DNA from: a virus
Virus record (IMG/VR): IMGVR_UViG_3300042518_000546
Span: 1 to 38,479 of that record
Direction: 5' to 3' (one strand)
DNA: 38,479 nt
Below the pieces are notes generated by a model that saw nothing but the letters and a program-made list of their open reading frames with translations, did not search any database and was not told where the DNA came from. Made by a program: the position numbers and the translations under genes. Shown piece by piece: positions 20,480 through 27,522 of this stretch (the first letter of the stretch is position 1; every line of letters starts with the position of its first letter).

Positions 20480-20631
20480 TACAAAACTCCTATTTCTTTT
20501 AGATAATTTCTATATCTCATAAATCTACCAACACTTGGTTGATTGAGAACATTTAATTGGTAGCAGATCTCACAATAACATAACCATTCATACCAAGGAG
20601 TTGTTGGATCTAATACATGATAACTATTCAC
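20479..20631 (-). CDS. Hypothetical protein, 50 aa, GTG start
   Basis: Start GTG overlaps the upstream TGA (GTGA). MNSYHVLDPTTPWYEWLCYC, a Cys/Tyr-rich peptide that may bind zinc (CYC, C further on). It fits the gap exactly. Confidence 0.68.
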   Translation of the reverse strand: MNSYHVLDPTTPWYEWLCYCEICYQLNVLNQPSVGRFMRYRNYLKEIGVL

Positions 20632-20882
20632 TTTGTGCTTTTCCTTGTTTTCTTTTTAATTGGATGACTGGTGCTAGTTACATCAGTTCCAGGTTTGATA
20701 TAGAGTTGATAATCTCTAGATTTAAACTTTGACTTTGTTATGTACTTATCTGCATGATCTTGAGATTGAAAATAGCAAATCTTTTTGTCCATCATATCTT
20801 TCCCCTCCATGTGCACAATTTTGAATGGAAATTGTGTATGAGGAAAAGTTGTAGAATCTTCTGTGTTAGTTGTTTTTTTCAT
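20628..20882 (-). CDS. Hypothetical basic protein, 84 aa
   Basis: MKKTTNTEDSTTFPHTQFPF, with a Lys-rich C-terminal tail (PIKKKTRKSTK), which suggests nucleic-acid contact. Function unknown. The start overlaps the upstream stop as ATGA. Confidence 0.73.
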   Translation of the reverse strand: MKKTTNTEDSTTFPHTQFPFKIVHMEGKDMMDKKICYFQSQDHADKYITKSKFKSRDYQLYIKPGTDVTSTSHPIKKKTRKSTK

Positions 20883-21415
20883 TTTACTTTACCATGAAGA
20901 GGACAATCACCATTCACCCATTTCTTACTAGCAGGCATGTCTTGATTGTCAAGAATTGGACACTTGCAACCTTTTGCATATGCTTCATCTGTACCAGGAA
21001 CTAAACCATTCCAGACACCATACTGTTCATCATAAATGTCTGTATCATTATCAGGTTGCTCAAGTTTAAAAATCTTTGCTTTAAGTTTACTAATTTCTTC
21101 TTGCAGTTCAGCAACAATTTCATAATGATCTTCCATCATTTTGATATCAAACTCATTAGCAATCTTGCGCATGTTTTCATCACTGCGCATATCATTGAAA
21201 GCAACATAACAAGCACCTTTCATAATGCCAACTTCATTATGTCCCATTGCTTGAAGAAAATTTTCCCACAATTTAAACAACTGTGTAGTGTTTAGATCTT
21301 CTGCAGGAACTTCCATAGTAATATGTTGCTCGGGAAGAATTTCATCATCATAGATTCCACCTTTAAAATCCCAGATAGAATCAAACTTAAGAGTGATTTT
21401 TGCTGTGTAGGTCAT
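20879..21415 (-). CDS. Protein with C-terminal CxC/DCPLHG motif, 178 aa
   Basis: N-terminal beta-rich domain, a coiled coil at about 101-117 (LQEEISKLKAKIFKLEQ), and a C-terminal metal-binding-like tail GCKCPILDN with GDCPLHG. The same tail is common in phage proteins of unknown function. Promoter TATAAT at 21439-21444 lies in the end of the upstream gene. Confidence 0.78.
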   Translation of the reverse strand: MTYTAKITLKFDSIWDFKGGIYDDEILPEQHITMEVPAEDLNTTQLFKLWENFLQAMGHNEVGIMKGACYVAFNDMRSDENMRKIANEFDIKMMEDHYEIVAELQEEISKLKAKIFKLEQPDNDTDIYDEQYGVWNGLVPGTDEAYAKGCKCPILDNQDMPASKKWVNGDCPLHGKVK

Positions 21416-21438
21416 GCACCTGTTGATGAATATGCTCT

Positions 21439-21496
21439 ATTATACAGCATCATCCTGCTTTTGAGAAAGTTGTTGTGCCAGTTGCTCAACTGTCCT
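21439..21496 (-). promoter_or_regulatory. Promoter and stem-loop inside coding sequence
   Basis: TATAAT (21439-21444) lies 24 nt before the 178-aa gene. The cassette hairpin at 21474-21495 lies wholly inside the upstream 86-aa coding region, coding RTVEQLAQ. Confidence 0.7.
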
Positions 21497-21700
21497 CATG
21501 TATTTTCTCATCATCCACCATTTGCCAATAGGATTACTAATCCAGAAAGGATGAAATCTAATAATCCAGATCATCCTTTCAAAATTTAGTTTAATAATTT
21601 TAAAAACAAGTAAAAGATAATCACCTACATTTTGATCTACAATCATCATTACTGCAACAACAGTAAATGCTATGAATAGTGTGTAATAGTAGGTGTTCAT
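21440..21700 (-). CDS. Membrane protein, 86 aa
   Basis: MNTYYYTLFIAFTVVAVMMI begins a hydrophobic helix. A second aromatic hydrophobic stretch (about 43-60) may lie at the membrane. The basic tail (WMMRKYMRTVEQLAQQ) carries the regulatory hairpin in its DNA. Function unknown. Confidence 0.78.
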   Translation of the reverse strand: MNTYYYTLFIAFTVVAVMMIVDQNVGDYLLLVFKIIKLNFERMIWIIRFHPFWISNPIGKWWMMRKYMRTVEQLAQQLSQKQDDAV

Positions 21701-21861
21701 TTATTTTCTATTTTTACTGGACAGGATGGAATAATTTTTTTGATCTCAACTAAAATTTCTTTTTTCTGAATTTCAGTTAATCCCACAACATTTGTAAGTT
21801 TGTGTATTATTCCAACTGCTTGTGTGCAAGATATAATTGTTGTGAGAAATAGAGGAGTCAT
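21697..21861 (-). CDS. Small exported protein, 54 aa
   Basis: MTPLFLTTIISCTQAVGIIH looks like a signal or anchor segment followed by a charged helix and a Cys. SD GGAGG 4 nt before the ATG, one of the stronger ribosome-binding sites here. Function unknown. Confidence 0.7.
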   Translation of the reverse strand: MTPLFLTTIISCTQAVGIIHKLTNVVGLTEIQKKEILVEIKKIIPSCPVKIENK

Positions 21862-21889
21862 ACACCTCCAAAATTTATTTACTATCTAG

Positions 21890-22918
21890 TTAAATTGTAA
21901 TCCACCTTTCATTTTCCAAGGTCCAATTAGTTACATCTGCAATTCTTTCTCTAACTGACTTGGCAGGTTCCCAACCCATTTCTCTCATCTTATCACCATC
22001 AAGTGCATACCTAAGGTCATGTCCTGGTCGTGAGGAATGGAAGTCAATCAATTCATAATTAAGTTCTTTGCCTTGTGCCTCTGCAATGATTTGTGCAAGT
22101 TCAAGGTTGTTTAGTTCTTCTGAACCAACAATGTTGAATTTAGGACACTTAGCACCACCATAGGTATATTCAAGACTACCTTGATAGTTCAGAAGGAATA
22201 GAATTGCACTAGCAACATCCTCAGCATGGATGTAATGTCTAGACCCAGGAATTGTACAAGTTGAGTCACTATGAATGGTTACTTTTTCACCATCTCTAGA
22301 CTTCTTGATGCACATAGGAATGTACTTCTCTGGATGCTGACGCTCTCCAAATACATTCATAGTATGAGTAATATAAATGGGAAGTCCATAAGTATTCTCA
22401 TATGCTACAGCAAGTTCTTCACCTCCTGCCTTGGTTGCACTGTATGGGTTAGTAGAATTATATCTATCATTCTCTTTGTATTTGATTCCATCTGGAGCAG
22501 GACCAAATACTTCATCAGTGCTGAAGTAAATGAATCTTTCTAGGTTGTCTTTCTGTGTTCTTGCAAACTCTAGAATGTTACAGGTTGCCACAACATTATC
22601 AAGAACAAACTCCATAGGATACTCAATACTGCGATCTACATGAGAACCAGCAGCAAGATGAAGAATGTAATCAACTTTACCAATTTCTGATTTAATGAGA
22701 GGATTGAGTTCTGCTTTAAGGTCATGGAATACAACTTTTACACGTTTACGATCATCTGCTGTAAAATCAGAAAGAATGTCATTCAATCTATTAAGATTTC
22801 CACTATAGTCAAGTCTGTCTAGAGTTACAACATCCCAGTCAGTTTCTTTGAGAATGTATCCAATAAGGTGGTGAGCAATAAATCCTGCACCACCAGTAAT
22901 AAGAACTCTTTTAGTCAT
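21890..22918 (-). CDS. NAD-dependent epimerase/dehydratase, RmlB-like (dTDP-glucose 4,6-dehydratase type), 342 aa
   Basis: Extended short-chain dehydrogenase. The Rossmann motif GGAGFIA (9-15), catalytic STDE (133-136) and the YSATK pair (Tyr159, Lys163) are all present, and the length fits RmlB (about 340-360 aa). The Asp-Glu pair after the catalytic Thr suggests dehydration of a dTDP- or UDP-glucose. In a phage this may modify host or phage glycans or make a sugar for DNA or fibre decoration. An upstream TTG (22924) is possible but less likely. Confidence 0.88.
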   Translation of the reverse strand: MTKRVLITGGAGFIAHHLIGYILKETDWDVVTLDRLDYSGNLNRLNDILSDFTADDRKRVKVVFHDLKAELNPLIKSEIGKVDYILHLAAGSHVDRSIEYPMEFVLDNVVATCNILEFARTQKDNLERFIYFSTDEVFGPAPDGIKYKENDRYNSTNPYSATKAGGEELAVAYENTYGLPIYITHTMNVFGERQHPEKYIPMCIKKSRDGEKVTIHSDSTCTIPGSRHYIHAEDVASAILFLLNYQGSLEYTYGGAKCPKFNIVGSEELNNLELAQIIAEAQGKELNYELIDFHSSRPGHDLRYALDGDKMREMGWEPAKSVRERIADVTNWTLENERWITI

Positions 22919-22920
22919 AT

Positions 22921-23181
22921 TCAATCAAGGTAGTAATCACTATTATCCACCAAATTCCACTCTAAGTCAAGTTCTTCCAGAAGTTTAATTAGTTCTTCAT
23001 CATTATCTGGAAAAGTTTGTTCTTCCTCAAAAGTAAAACTTGCCTCACACAATCCAGGACCATACTCAGCAGGATCATAGAAAGTTGGCGCATAAGTTTC
23101 AACTGCATCTTCAACTACAGCAGTTACATAAACAGATCCATCATCATCAAGACTAATACTTTCAATGCTCAAGATACTCAT
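22921..23181 (-). CDS. Conserved acidic protein, 86 aa
   Basis: MSILSIESISLDDDGSVYVT followed by acidic strands and an acidic C-terminal helix. The YVTAVVEDAVETYAPTFYDP pattern is typical of a small cyanophage family. Ends 2 nt before the RmlB-like gene. Function unknown. Confidence 0.78.
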   Translation of the reverse strand: MSILSIESISLDDDGSVYVTAVVEDAVETYAPTFYDPAEYGPGLCEASFTFEEEQTFPDNDEELIKLLEELDLEWNLVDNSDYYLD

Positions 23182-23336
23182 TTCTTTTTAGACTCCTTCA
23201 GTGCAATTTTTTTGGCAGTTTCTATTGTATTGTGAACTGATATTTGCTGTCCTTTATATATCAACATATACTTATTACAATAAGGAATTACTGCCCACTC
23301 TTCATTCTGACTTACCCACCAATCTTTTGATTTCAT
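23178..23336 (-). CDS. Hypothetical basic protein, 52 aa
   Basis: MKSKDWWVSQNEEWAVIPYC with a basic C-terminal helix (KKIALKESKKK). The stop overlaps the next ATG as ATGA. It follows the HNH remnant by 2 nt. Function unknown. Confidence 0.7.
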   Translation of the reverse strand: MKSKDWWVSQNEEWAVIPYCNKYMLIYKGQQISVHNTIETAKKIALKESKKK

Positions 23337-23338
23337 AA

Positions 23339-23425
23339 TTAATCTAGTAAATTGTGATCATATTCCCAATGGCAGTTTGGACAAAGTGCCATTAGATTTT
23401 CTCTTGAGTTTATCACACTTATCAT
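23339..23425 (-). pseudogene. Remnant of an HNH endonuclease, 28 codons
   Basis: The open frame reads MISVINSRENLMALCPNCHW and ends EYDHNLLD. NLMALCPNCH is the classic C-terminal half of an HNH active site, normally at the end of a protein of 100 or more residues. The frame stays open upstream, without a start codon, to the 3' end of tRNA-Arg. The N-terminal half is missing, so this looks like the tail of a lost homing endonuclease next to a tRNA. Confidence 0.6.
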
Positions 23426-23462
23426 TATATCATCACTAAATGAAGAAATAGGTTCAAAACAA

Positions 23463-23535
23463 ACACCCCGTGTAGGATTTGCACCCACGACCGATTCTTT
23501 AGAAGAGAATTGCTCTGTCTCCTGAGCTAACGGGG
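23463..23535 (-). tRNA. tRNA-Arg(UCU)
   Basis: Acceptor GCCCCGT/ACGGGGT with a final G-U, anticodon stem ATTCT/AGAAT with loop CTTCTAA (UCU), T-arm GTGGG-TGCAAAT-CCTAC (position 55 is G instead of U). It reads AGA, a codon frequent in A+T-rich phages. Confidence 0.9.
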
Positions 23536-23619
23536 CATAGTCCCTCCTGTTTGTGCATTGTTAAGAGGCATGGAGGGGGTGGGACTTATTCAAAGTTTGG
23601 ACCTTTGATGCCCATAAGT

Positions 23620-23689
23620 AGAGAGTGGTTGGATTCGAACCAACTACTGAATGTGTTGTCCACGTGCCTTACCCTTTGGCTTCACTCTC
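23620..23689 (-). tRNA. Degenerate tRNA-like gene
   Basis: Acceptor GAGAGTG/CACTCTC, D-arm GCC-AAAGGGTAA-GGC and T-arm GTTGG-TTCGAAT-CCAAC are perfect and the D-arm resembles tRNA-Gln, but the anticodon arm is 2 nt short and has only a GTG/CAC stem with a 5-nt loop. No regular 5-bp stem or U33 is possible, so the anticodon is undetermined. Confidence 0.55.
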
Positions 23690-23716
23690 TGTGGGGCAAC
23701 CTTCCACCCCTACATC

Positions 23717-23857
23717 TTACATTGAAACATCATCAAAGTCAACATCAGGATGCAGAAATTCTAAGTAATCTTCGTAATCAACACCAAGATATTCTGCAAA
23801 CTCTTTGAGCTCCTGATGATGCTCTGTATAAATGATTTCCTTTATGTTTTGAATCAC
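23717..23857 (-). CDS. YLGVDYEDY-motif protein, 46 aa (paralogue of 6980-7120)
   Basis: GTG start at 23857 with a strong GAGGAGG 6 nt upstream. MIQNIKEIIYTEHHQELKEF then AEYLGVDYEDYLEFL. Same length and core motif as the 46-aa protein at 6980-7120. Function unknown. Confidence 0.72.
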   Translation of the reverse strand: MIQNIKEIIYTEHHQELKEFAEYLGVDYEDYLEFLHPDVDFDDVSM

Positions 23858-23868
23858 AGTAAACCTCC

Positions 23869-24000
23869 TCAATAACCATATCTGGAAATCATTTGTTCCA
23901 TCCTATCCTCTCTATATTCATCTTCCATGTCTTCTGATTTATTATCCTCTAATTCATCATAGATGGTATCAGCATCTTTTTCGAGAAAAAGGGAAGTCAT
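23869..24000 (-). CDS. Hypothetical acidic protein, 43 aa
   Basis: MTSLFLEKDADTIYDELEDN; about a third Asp/Glu, ends QMISRYGY. The promoter-like TATAATTATA palindrome (24008-24017) lies 7 nt upstream. Function unknown. Confidence 0.66.
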   Translation of the reverse strand: MTSLFLEKDADTIYDELEDNKSEDMEDEYREDRMEQMISRYGY

Positions 24001-24007
24001 AGGAGTT

Positions 24008-24017
24008 TATAATTATA
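24008..24017 (-). promoter_or_regulatory. TATAAT promoter inside a TATAATTATA palindrome
   Basis: A -10-like TATAAT (24012-24017) about 11 nt before the ATG of the 43-aa gene, forming a 10-bp palindrome with the bases after it. Another instance of a -10 box overlapping a palindrome. No clear -35. Confidence 0.5.
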
Positions 24018-24046
24018 GGGGTGATGTTATGTATTTAGGAAAGGGA

Positions 24047-25144
24047 TTACTCCCCTTCCTGTTGCTGAAACTCAGCATCAATCTTGTCATACAATTCAAC
24101 AAAAGTTGTTTTAGTTTCATCATCAAAGCGATTGAGACAAACTTTGATTGCCTTATCTTTTTTTCCAAAGATGGAATATGCTTTGATGATGTGAACAAGA
24201 CGACGAGTGGAAATGACTTCATCAATACCACCATCTGCAAAGGTCTTACGAATAATCTCAGACCAAGTGCACAGATGTTTAATAAAATCAGTGTGCTCTC
24301 CAACCATAGGAATACTAAGTGATTCTGCTACTTTTGTCAAGATTTTTGTCTCAACATTAATGGTAGGATACTCTTGCTCAAAGGTAATAGGGAACCTCTC
24401 AAGAAATGCCTCATTGAGCACATTGGTGCCAATGAACCTACCATCATCAGAACCTTTACCTTTAGTATTAGCAGTAGCAAACACATTGAACCCTTGTTTA
24501 GGGGTAACATGCTTACCAATTTTCTTCAGGAAGACACCCTTACCCTCCAAAATTGACTGAAGACACATGATTTTATTGGAAGCAAGGTCAATCTCATCAA
24601 GAAGAAGAATTGCACCACGCTCCATTGCTTCAACCACAGGACCATTGTGCCATACAGTTTCGCCATTGACAAGACGAAAACCACCAATTAGGTCATCCTC
24701 ATCAGTTTCAATAGTAATATTGACACGAATCAGTTCACGACCCAACTGTGCACATGTTTGCTCTACACCAAAGGTTTTACCATTACCAGAAAGACCAGTA
24801 ATAAAAGTGGGATAGAATAGACCAGAGGAAACAACTTTTTTAATATCACTAAAGTTACCAAAGCTGACGAAGGTATCATCTTTCTTAGGAATGAGGTTTT
24901 GGACAACTGACAAAAGGGAAGAAATGGTATCTTTTCCTTCTGCAGCAGGAGAGTTATAGGTGTCTTCCAGTTCTTTTACTGTTGCCTCCAGATTCCATTT
25001 ACCACGACTAGTTTTATATGCTTGCAGATACTTCGATGCTGTAGCATAACTAGTGTTCATTTGATTTGCCACTGATTTGACTGCATTAGCATCAATTTCA
25101 GTACCAAATTGTTCCTTTAGCAAACTAATAAGTTGTTCCTGCAT
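24047..25144 (-). CDS. cobS: CobS-like MoxR-family AAA+ ATPase, 365 aa
   Basis: Walker A GLSGNGKT (117-124), Walker B ILLLDEID (179-186) and the conserved AAA sensor region FNVFATANTKGKGSDDG place it in the MoxR/CobS group, as do cyanophage cobS genes. The N-terminal 85 residues form a helical extension. CobS-type ATPases partner with a VWA protein, here the next gene upstream. Whether it acts in cobalt insertion or as a general remodelling factor is not shown. The ATG at 25144 is used since the longer reading passes through the promoter. Confidence 0.9.
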   Translation of the reverse strand: MQEQLISLLKEQFGTEIDANAVKSVANQMNTSYATASKYLQAYKTSRGKWNLEATVKELEDTYNSPAAEGKDTISSLLSVVQNLIPKKDDTFVSFGNFSDIKKVVSSGLFYPTFITGLSGNGKTFGVEQTCAQLGRELIRVNITIETDEDDLIGGFRLVNGETVWHNGPVVEAMERGAILLLDEIDLASNKIMCLQSILEGKGVFLKKIGKHVTPKQGFNVFATANTKGKGSDDGRFIGTNVLNEAFLERFPITFEQEYPTINVETKILTKVAESLSIPMVGEHTDFIKHLCTWSEIIRKTFADGGIDEVISTRRLVHIIKAYSIFGKKDKAIKVCLNRFDDETKTTFVELYDKIDAEFQQQEGE

Positions 25145-25156
25145 GGTCTTGGGTTG

Positions 25157-25225
25157 ATTACTTTGTAATGATAGCATGGATTTGAGGTTTGGGAACCACT
25201 TAGTAGACAGTTCCCAAACTGGCAC
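25157..25225 (-). promoter_or_regulatory. Promoter cassette with ATTACTTTGTAAT palindrome
   Basis: The palindrome at 25157-25169 overlaps the -10 TATCAT (25168-25173). A GGGAAC/GTTCCC hairpin (25191-25196, 25210-25215) competes with a CAGTT/AACTG pairing in the upstream element. It lies between the VWA and ATPase genes. Confidence 0.75.
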
Positions 25226-25226
25226 A

Positions 25227-27365
25227 TCAAGCAATCATATCAACAAAAGAGGACAAAAGTTTCTTATTTGTCTTCTTTTTATTCAACATTTTAGCAAATG
25301 CTGATTTAATTTGTGCTTTGGTTGCACCTTCCTCAACTTCAAACTTTTCATCTTGCGAAAGTGAAGTAGTGGGAATTACATGGAATTGATCATAACCAGT
25401 TCCAGTGAATGTGATGAATTGTTCTTTCTTGTAAATTGACTTTACTTTCTCATAATCACCAAATTCCTTGCCATACCAATCATAGCAAGTCTTGAAATCC
25501 CTACCAGGAACAACCCTAAAGTTGATGAAGTTTACAGTAGAAAACCTATCTTTCAGAGTAGAAAGAAGAACTTTGGAATACTGTGGGAAGTTTCCATAGT
25601 TATAGGAAGAATAGATTCTACCATTAGTCCTGTTACGAACAGTAGTGTTAAATGCTTTAGTGAGGCTAACATATTCCTCACCACTATTATTCTTTTTCTT
25701 GATGGTAGTTGCATTCACATAACCCTCACCATCAGTCAGGAAAACAACATTCACCTTTTGAAGTTTGTTTTTCTTTTGAAAGTCAGGAATCAGCGAATGC
25801 AATGCAAGCATTGTATCACCAATAGGAGAACCAGACAAGTCAAGATGACGAGGAGCACAACCATTACCTTTCTGAAATGCCCAACATGCTGCCCAGATGT
25901 GCTTCATTTGAGCATCCAATTCACGAGAATTACTCTTACTGGTAAAGAAGTTCATCAGTCTAAATGACTGTTCTGGTGCAATAACACCTCCTACTTTCTT
26001 GTAGATAGGAGGATGATTTGGCTGCAATTCAACATAAGCATTGCAATCCACAGTGAAAGCATAAACTTCAAAGGGAATGTTGACCTTTTTACAAAACCAA
26101 ATCAAATTAAACAGTTGCTTACAAGTATCCAACATCCAATGGGACATTGAACCAGACCAGTCAAGAATAAAGATAAGACCATGATTCTTACCATCAGGAA
26201 TTACTGACACTTTTTTGAACAAATCTTCATTGAATTTGTAAGTATGAAGTTTGGATGTGTCAAGTACACCAGTACGTGCAGTAGAAGAACGAGCATATTG
26301 GTCTGCTGATTTCTTACATTCAAACTCCTTAACCAGATAAGAAACTTCTTTCTCTGCAGATTTCTTGTAAGAATTGTATTCTACCAGAACATTCTGATAC
26401 CAATCCTTCATCCAACCAGAATGACTTTGATAATATTCTTCAGTTTTCTGATGAATGAAATCATTAGGAATAATCACATTCTCAAGAATAATTTCAGGAA
26501 GTTCCACATAGTTAGTCTCTTGACCATACTTGTTGGTCAAATCCTGTGCCTTTTCCTCAAAGGATTGTGAAGTCTTGGATTCAAACTCACCATGCTCATT
26601 GCTGGGTTCACGTCCACCACCAGCAGGAGTTTCTTGCTCCATAGTAATAGGATTTTCACCCTGTGATTCTTGTTGAGACTTAGAAGATTCCTCTGATTCT
26701 TGTTCAATATCCATAGAATCTTGAGTATTTTGTTCAGCATTCTCAGGAAGATCTACTTCTTCTCCACTTTGTCCTTGATTTTGAACAATTTCAGGCATCT
26801 CAGTGAGTTGTTTTTTCTTGTAGTTCAAGAACTGAACAATCTCACGAGCAATATCAAGAACTTCTTGGAAAGTTTCCAGTTGACTGATACGAGTCACAAA
26901 CTCATTCTCTTCATCAGAGAAAGCAATATTGTGAAATGCACCAATCTTAAAATACATATTGATGCGATCAATAAAGGTAAGATTATCAAGATTCTCATCC
27001 TTCACTGAGAAGAAATCATCATTATTCAGTTCATTATATCCATTGTAAAATGTCTTAGAAAGACCAGGATACTTTTTCTTCATCAAACGTTCTACACGAA
27101 CATCTTCAATTACATTGATAAAGTCCTTAGGAACATCAGCATACTCTTTTGTCCAATCAATATTATCAGTAAAGAGTGCATGTCCCACTTCATGACCTAC
27201 AAGAAGATCATAAACAGTTGCAGATGCTTTATCCCATAAAGGAAGAACAAGAACCCTACGATCAACATCAAAGCACGCAGTAGGAACTTTCTTGTGTTCA
27301 ATGATAAGGTTCTCAGTTGCCAGACATTTGGCAAGAGAACCTTTAACTTCAAGATTGACTGACAT
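25227..27365 (-). CDS. HExxH peptidase-VWA protein, CobT-like, 712 aa
   Basis: N-terminal region with HEVGH (58-62) and, 25 residues on, NVIEDVRVERL, a zinc-metalloprotease-like arrangement (the Glu in EDVR may be the third ligand). An acidic, Glu/Gln/Ser-rich linker follows. A C-terminal VWA domain has the MIDAS motif DWSGS near 401-405 and FLTDGEGY near 545. CobT partners of CobS have the same layout without a confirmed protease. Start ATG at 27365, 18 nt after a class-variant promoter. Confidence 0.85.
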   Translation of the reverse strand: MSVNLEVKGSLAKCLATENLIIEHKKVPTACFDVDRRVLVLPLWDKASATVYDLLVGHEVGHALFTDNIDWTKEYADVPKDFINVIEDVRVERLMKKKYPGLSKTFYNGYNELNNDDFFSVKDENLDNLTFIDRINMYFKIGAFHNIAFSDEENEFVTRISQLETFQEVLDIAREIVQFLNYKKKQLTEMPEIVQNQGQSGEEVDLPENAEQNTQDSMDIEQESEESSKSQQESQGENPITMEQETPAGGGREPSNEHGEFESKTSQSFEEKAQDLTNKYGQETNYVELPEIILENVIIPNDFIHQKTEEYYQSHSGWMKDWYQNVLVEYNSYKKSAEKEVSYLVKEFECKKSADQYARSSTARTGVLDTSKLHTYKFNEDLFKKVSVIPDGKNHGLIFILDWSGSMSHWMLDTCKQLFNLIWFCKKVNIPFEVYAFTVDCNAYVELQPNHPPIYKKVGGVIAPEQSFRLMNFFTSKSNSRELDAQMKHIWAACWAFQKGNGCAPRHLDLSGSPIGDTMLALHSLIPDFQKKNKLQKVNVVFLTDGEGYVNATTIKKKNNSGEEYVSLTKAFNTTVRNRTNGRIYSSYNYGNFPQYSKVLLSTLKDRFSTVNFINFRVVPGRDFKTCYDWYGKEFGDYEKVKSIYKKEQFITFTGTGYDQFHVIPTTSLSQDEKFEVEEGATKAQIKSAFAKMLNKKKTNKKLLSSFVDMIA

Positions 27366-27382
27366 GTGGGATTTCTTTACTG

Positions 27383-27437
27383 TCCTTATAGGATAGCACA
27401 AAAAAAGGGAACTGGAGGTCTGTATGGACCAGTTCCC
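27383..27437 (-). terminator. Strong terminator and promoter of the peptidase/VWA gene
   Basis: GGGAACTGG (27407-27415) and CCAGTTCCC (27429-27437) form a perfect 9-bp stem, followed by seven T on the minus strand (27400-27406). Immediately after it comes -10 TATCCT (27390-27395) within a TCCT-TAT-AGGA palindrome (27383-27393), so one block ends one transcript and starts the next. Confidence 0.85.
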
Positions 27438-27483
27438 AAAGTGTCCTATAGGAGTTAAGTATTACCTATCCTTCAACCCTAAC
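27402..27483 (-). ncRNA. Small-RNA candidate between consensus promoter and terminator
   Basis: About 80 nt are expected: start near 27483 (7 nt after a perfect -10), end at the T run of the terminator near 27402. Within it a GATAGG/CCTATA pairing is possible before the terminator stem. No ORF was found in it. Confidence 0.5.
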
Positions 27484-27489
27484 AGAGTG

Positions 27490-27518
27490 ATTATAGGTAG
27501 ATTTTAGATACTTGTCAA
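27490..27518 (-). promoter_or_regulatory. Perfect consensus sigma70 promoter
   Basis: TTGACA (27513-27518), 17-bp spacer, TATAAT (27490-27495), a textbook match, more than 120 nt from the next gene and facing the terminator. Confidence 0.85.
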
Positions 27519-27522
27519 GTAC

